Origin: Pomphorhynchus laevis
Lineage: Eukaryota > Acanthocephala > Palaeacanthocephala > Echinorhynchida > Pomphorhynchidae
NCBI GenBank assembly: GCA_012934845.2
Contig: WNNJ02000401.1
Location: 124,001-188,000, forward strand
Direction of reading: 5' to 3'
DNA: 64,000 nucleotides
Position numbers and translations under genes: made by a program. Below, one piece after another: positions 59,060 to 64,000 of this stretch; within the stretch, counting starts at the first letter, position 1; each line of letters opens with the position of its first letter. Under the pieces are notes generated by a model. It was not told the DNA's origin, did no database searches, and saw nothing but the letters and a program-made list of their open reading frames with translations.

Positions 59060-59590
59060 GAATATTTATATTCTATCTATATAATAAATAAAGAATATAT
59101 TTTTTTTATTTATAGAATATATTTATTATACATTTATTTTTTAGAATATATTTATTTATAGAATATAGTTATTTATAGAATATATATTTATAGAATGTAT
59201 TTATTCTATCTATATAATAAATATAAAATATAGAATATATCAAATGGATATAAATATAGATATCTATATTTATAGATATAAATTTAGACCTTAAAAAAGT
59301 TTGAGAGCTAATAAACATACATTTGAGATCTAAAATACATACAATATGCATTTTTGTTGACAAAATATACAATTACATATATCTGAAGAGTGTGGATTGG
59401 ATCAAGAAACCAGCTATATTATCATGGTATCTCTATGATTAAGACTCTTCAAATTGAAAGTCGTTTAGATAATTATAAGATAAAACTTATAATTTGAAAT
59501 TGACCTGAGTAAATCGCAAGCTAGACAGTCAAATTCGTAACAGCAGATCTACAATCGACCGGCGTCTCGTTCACGCTAGCCGACTCTACG
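59060..59590. other. AT-rich low-complexity sequence
   Basis: 59060-59290 consists of imperfect TATTTATAGAATATA-type repeats. After about 59380 base composition becomes more balanced, leading into the LINE remnant. No gene is seen. Confidence 0.6.
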
Positions 59591-59594
59591 AAGA

Positions 59595-60262
59595 TTGGCA
59601 AGTACAAACTTACTCACAATGTTACCAAACACAGTGGATGACGATGGGCAAGATCAAAATGATATTATCAGAGGAAAGCGGTACTGTCGCATCTGCAAAA
59701 GAGGCATCGCATTGACAACTAATGGATGCTTCCGCTTTCATAAGCTCAAAGGTTCAAGGTGCCCAGGTACGGGCGAGGGATTCGGCTGTTTCGACTATGC
59801 TTCCAAGGTCCAACCAAATGAAACCACCACATAAGTCATAACTAAAACATTAGCAATTCTAAGCGCTCGAGTCGTCGCATCGAACCGTCTATCATGTCTT
59901 CAATCATGTTTGCACAGAGAATCAACAACATTCATACGCATTCCGTACAAAGCACGTGTTCTAGCAGCCACCCGTTTCTGTGACAATATCAAACATGCAC
60001 TGCAGATCGGAGATGTTAGTTAATGGGCAAAGTTGCTGCTCTTTGCACAATCATGCATCAGTGGCCCAATGCCCACAACATGCAAAGGTCGATATAAGCT
60101 CGAGAAGCACATTTGTGAAACAATAAAAGCATACGCGATAACCGCCTTAACGGATGTGCTATCCATGATACAAACGCTACACAAATATGCAAACCGTCAA
60201 CTAAACGGCAATTCAGAAATCGCTTGTATCATCCTGGCCAAGCATGGAAATTACGGTTAAGC
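59595..60262 (+). pseudogene. LINE-A-like N-terminal region with zinc-finger motif
   Basis: The frame 59595-59834 contains RYCRICKRGIALTTNGCFRF followed by HKLKGSRCPGTG, a C-x2-C-x17-H-x6-C arrangement seen near the N terminus of LINEs related to LINE-A. Across frames it continues with FIRIPYKARVLAATRFC near 59940 and then WAKLLLFAQSCISGPM (60025-60075), which fits the conserved linker (IPK-x-AR ... W-x-KLL-x-F-x-x-x-CL) before the RT. The RT itself is absent, since the 360-bp satellite begins soon after. Interrupted by stops and frame changes. Confidence 0.45.
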
Positions 60263-60266
60263 ACTC

Positions 60267-60387
60267 CAGCGTTTGGTTTCAGAAGTAACGGTCAGGATCC
60301 AGCGTTTGGTTTCAAGATCCTTTAGAGGAAACATTTTAATAATTTTAAAACTGGAAGTGTAAAACTGTGCTCCGGGAGCACAGTTTC
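60267..60387. repeat. Array border: short direct repeat and inverted partial satellite unit
   Basis: CCAGCGTTTGGTTTCA is present twice (60267 and 60299). From about 60314 to 60369 the sequence is the reverse complement of the satellite part AACACATCCAGATATAAAAT through GGATCC. It ends in a 12-bp palindrome around 60365-60390 (AAACTGTGCTCC, one base, GGAGCACAGTTT), where orientation switches to that of the array. Confidence 0.8.
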
Positions 60388-63300
60388 ACAGCAAGTGAAA
60401 TTTCTGCCGAATAAAATTAGGAGAGTCCAAAAAGCAAATGGTTAGTTTAAAGACGCTATGCCCATGCTACCACGTTAGCAAATTCTCGGAAATGCCTATT
60501 TAATATATCACAAGGCAGCCGAAACGACTGATGGTAGTTCACCCTACTGATGAGTGCTGCCGGCTACCATCAGCTCGTCTAGGAGTGATAAGGAAGTCTG
60601 CTCTACTTGTAATCGAACTCCGGTTTTTGGCAACATCTACAATTATGAAACTGAAGCTTATTAGCTCCCGGAGCACAGTTTAACACATCCAGATATAAAA
60701 TTATAAAAATGTATCCTCCAAAGGATCCTGTGAGAAAGCAAGCAACGACAGCAAGTGAAATTCCTGCCGAATAAAATTAGGATGGTCCGGAAAGCACATG
60801 GTTAGTTTAAAGAGGCTATGCCCATGCTACCACGTTAGCAAATTCTCGGAAATGCCTATTTAATATATCACAAGGCAGCCGAAACGACTGATGGTAGTTC
60901 ACCCTACTGATGAGTGCTGCCGGCTACCATCAGCTCGTCTAGGAGTGATAAGGAAGTCTGCTCTACTTGTAATCGAACTCCGGTTTTTGGCAACATCTAC
61001 AATTATGAAACTGAAGCTTATTAGCTCCCGGAGCACAGTTTAACACATCCAGATATAAAATTATAAAAATGTATCCTCCAAAGGATCCTGTGAGAAAGCA
61101 AGCAACGACAGCAAGTGAAATTCCTGCCGAATAAAATTAGGATGGTCCGGAAAGCACATGGTTAGTTTAAAGAGGCTATGCCCATGCTACCACGTTAGCA
61201 AATTCTCGGAAATGCCTATTTAATATATCACAAGGCAGCCGAAACGACTGATGGTAGTTCACCCTACTGATGAGTGCTGCCGGCTACCATCAGCTCGTCT
61301 AGGAGTGATAAGGAAGTCTGCTCTACTTGTAATCGAACTCCGGTTTTTGGCAACATCTACAATTATGAAACTGAAGCTTATTAGCTCCCGGAGCACAGTT
61401 TAACACATCCAGATATAAAATTATAAAAATGTATCCTCCAAAGGATTCTGTGAGAAAGCAAGCAACGACAGCAAGTGAAATTTCTGCCAGAGAAAATTAG
61501 GATGGTCTGGAAAGCACATGGTTAGTTTAAAGACGCTATGCCCATGCTACCACTTTAGCAAATTCTTGGAAATGCCTATTTAATAAATCACAAGGCAGCC
61601 GAAAAGACTGATGGTAGTTATCCCTACTGATGAGTGCTGCCGGCTACCATCAGCTTGTCTAGGAGTGAAAAGCAGGTCTGCTCTACTTGTAATCGAACTC
61701 CGGTTTTTGGCGACATCTACAATTATAAAACTGAAGCTTATTAGCTCTTGGAGCACAGTTTAACACATCCAGATATAAAATTATAAAAATGTATCATCCA
61801 AAGAATCCTGTGAGAAAGCAAGAAAGGACAGCAAGTGAAATTCCTGCCGAATTAAATTAGGATGGTCCGGAAAGCACATGGTTAGTTTAAAGATGCTATG
61901 TCCATGCTTCCACGTTAGCAAACTCTCGGAAATGCCTATTTAAAATATATCACAAGGCAGCCAAAACGACTGATGGTAGTTCACCCTACTGATAAGTGCT
62001 GCCCGGCTACCATCAGCTCGTCTAGGAGTGATAAGGAAGTCTGCTCTACTTGTAATCGAACTCCGGTTTTTGGCAACATCTTCAATTATGAAACTGAAGC
62101 TTATTAGCTTCCGGAGCACAGTTTAACACATCCAGATATAAAATTATAAAAATGTATCCTCCAAAGGGATCCTGTGAGAAAGCAAGCAACGACAGCAAGT
62201 GAAATTTTTGCTGAATAAAATTAGGATAGTCGGGAAAGCACATGGTTAGTTTAAAGAGACTATGCCCATGCTACCACGTTAGGAAATTCTCGGAAATGTT
62301 TATTTAATATATCACTAGGCAGCCAAAACGACTGATGGTAGTTCACCCTACTGATGAGGACTGCCGGCTACCATCAGCTTTTCTAGGAGTGACAAGGAAG
62401 TCTGCTCTTCTTGTAATTAAACTCCGGTTTTTGGCAACATCTACAATTATGAAACTGAAGCTTATTAGCTCCCGGAGCACAGTTTAACACATCCAGATAT
62501 ATAATTATAAAACTATATCCTCCAAAGGATCCTGTGAGAAAGCAAGCAACAACAGCAAGTAAAATTCCTGCCGAATAAAATTAGGATGGTTCGGAAAGCA
62601 GATGGTTAGTTTAATGAGGCTATGCCCATGCTACCAAGTTAGGCAAATTCTCGGAAATGCCTATTTAATATATCACAAGGCAGCCGAAACGACTGATGGT
62701 AGTTCACCCTACTGATAAGTGCTGCCGGCTACCATCAGCTCGTCTAGGAGTGATAAGGAAGTCTGCTCTACTTGTAATCGAACTTCCGGTTTTTGGCAAC
62801 ATCTACAATTATGAAACTAACCCTATTAGCTCTCGGAACACAGTTGAACACATCCAGATATAAAATTATAAAAATGTATCTTCAAAAGGATCCTGTGAGG
62901 AAGCAAGCAACGACAGCAAGTGAAATTCCTGCCGAATAAAATTAGCATGGTCCGAAAAGAACATGGTTAGTTTAAAGAGGCTATGCCCATGCTACCACGC
63001 AAACAAATTCTCGGAATTGCCTATTTTATATATCACAAGGCAGCCGAAACGACTGATGGTAGCTCACCCTAATGATGAGGATTGCCGGCTTCCATCAGCT
63101 CGTCTAGGAGTGATAAGGAAGTCTGCTCTTCTTGTAATCAAACCCCGGTTTTTGGCAAAATCCTACAATTATGAAACTGAAGCTTATTAGCTCCCGGAGC
63201 ACAGTTTAACACATCCAGATATAAAATTATAAAAATGTATCTTCCAAAGGATCCTGTGAGAAAGCAAGCAACGACAGCAAGTGAAATTCCTGCCTAATAA

Positions 63301-64000
63301 ACTTAGTATGGTCTGGAAAGCACATGGTTAGTTTAAAGACGCTATGCCCATGCTACCACGTTAGCAAATTCTCGGAAATGCCTATTTAATATATCACAAG
63401 GCAGCCGAAACGACTGATGGTAGTTCACCCTACTGATGAGTGCTGCCGGCTACCATCAGCTCGTCTAGGAGTGATAAGGAAGTCTGCTCTACTTGTAATC
63501 GAACTCCGGTTTTTGGCAACATCTACAATTATGAAACTGAAGCTTATTAGCTCCCGGAGCACAGTTTAACACATCCAGGTATAAAATTATAAAAATGTAT
63601 CCTCCAAAGGATCCTGTGAGAAAGCAAGCAACGACAGCAAGTAAAATTTCTGCCGGAGAAAATTAGGATGGTCGGGAAAGCACATGGTTAGTTTAAAGAT
63701 ACTATGCCCATGCTACCACGTTAGCAAATTCTCGGAAATGCCTATTTAATAAATCACAAGGCAGCCGAAAAAGGATGATGGTAGTTCACCATACTGATGA
63801 GTGCTGCCGGCAACCATCAGCTTGTCTAGGATTAAAAGCAGGTCTGCTCTACTTGTAATCGAACTCCAGTATTTGGCGACATCTACAATTATGAAACTGA
63901 AGCTTATTAGCTCTTGGAGCACAGTTTAACACATCCAGATAAATAATTATAAAAATGTATCCTCCAAAGGATCCTGTGAGAAAGCAAGCAACGACAGCAA
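60388..64000. repeat. 360-bp satellite array (runs off the window end)
   Basis: Ten head-to-tail units with a period of about 360 bp. Units 1 to 3 are virtually identical in their right halves, while later units differ by scattered bases and 1-2 bp indels. The first unit lacks about 66 bp at its left end. The consensus carries an inverted pair CTGATGGTAG/CTACCATCAG, a second pair GGCAGC/GCTGCC interlaced with it, and the words GAAAC, CTGATGA and GTC (in unit 1 at 60521, 60547 and 60577). Another short palindrome is GCTCCCGGAGC. No ORF is conserved between units; the 75-codon frame at 62963 is not kept. Confidence 0.97.

Noticed and set aside
60600-60640. tRNA-like B-box (TTCGATT on the minus strand) in the 360-bp unit
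   Set aside because: No A-box at proper distance and orientation, and no cloverleaf can be drawn.

Overview
The window is AT-rich invertebrate (metazoan) DNA, made mostly of broken retroelements and satellite arrays. Spliceosomal signals (GTAAGT/GTATGT donors, TTTTTAG acceptors, a 45-nt intron), AATAAA signals, several LINE families, Penelope-like elements (PLEs) and a Gypsy remnant exclude a prokaryote. The phylum cannot be fixed by reading alone. Tiny phase-symmetric exons and the Gypsy integrase style would suit a flatworm, but this is an inference. I recognise no conserved housekeeping gene and no tRNA, rRNA or CRISPR array.

Layout. 0.3-5.0 kb: LINE remnants and AT-rich spacer. 5.2-8.1 kb: a candidate small multi-exon host gene (copy 1), followed by a 16-bp ATCGAT/GATTAATC satellite (8.2-10.0 kb) and decayed copies of the last exons. 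10.9-16.7 kb: PLE 5' pieces and several copies of an endonuclease-like-domain LINE (called LINE-A here). 16.8-31 kb: CR1-like LINEs, PLE copies and a 16-bp minisatellite in the order PLE-CR1-PLE-CR1-PLE, then an opposing CR1-like LINE with ORF1 and endonuclease. 31-33.3 kb: non-coding duplicated block with two conserved TATAAATA sites. 33.6-38 kb: a third LINE family (LINE-B) with internal duplications. 38-41.9 kb: dispersed and inverted repeats. 41.9-44 kb: second copy of the micro-exon gene, again followed by the same satellite (44.3-45.3 kb). 46.4-49 kb: LINE-A. 50-59 kb: PLE copies in both orientations, a Gypsy integrase remnant, and a 2.6-kb inverted copy of the 10.9-13.5 kb segment. 59.6-60.3 kb: LINE-A N-terminal remnant. 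60.4 kb to the end: a 360-bp satellite.

The most interesting points are: (1) a pair of micro-exon gene copies, each followed by the same satellite, with 72-, 57- and 69-nt exons all in one splice phase; (2) a 360-bp satellite whose consensus carries the hammerhead core words CTGATGA, GAAAC and GTC with three matching helices, but in a non-canonical strand order, and a similar set of words in the PLE tails; (3) a near-identical 2.6-kb inverted duplication whose arms lie 43 kb apart; (4) mosaic junctions in which LINE fragments sit inside PLE sequence. All assignments come from reading the sequence and remembered family motifs. No search was run.
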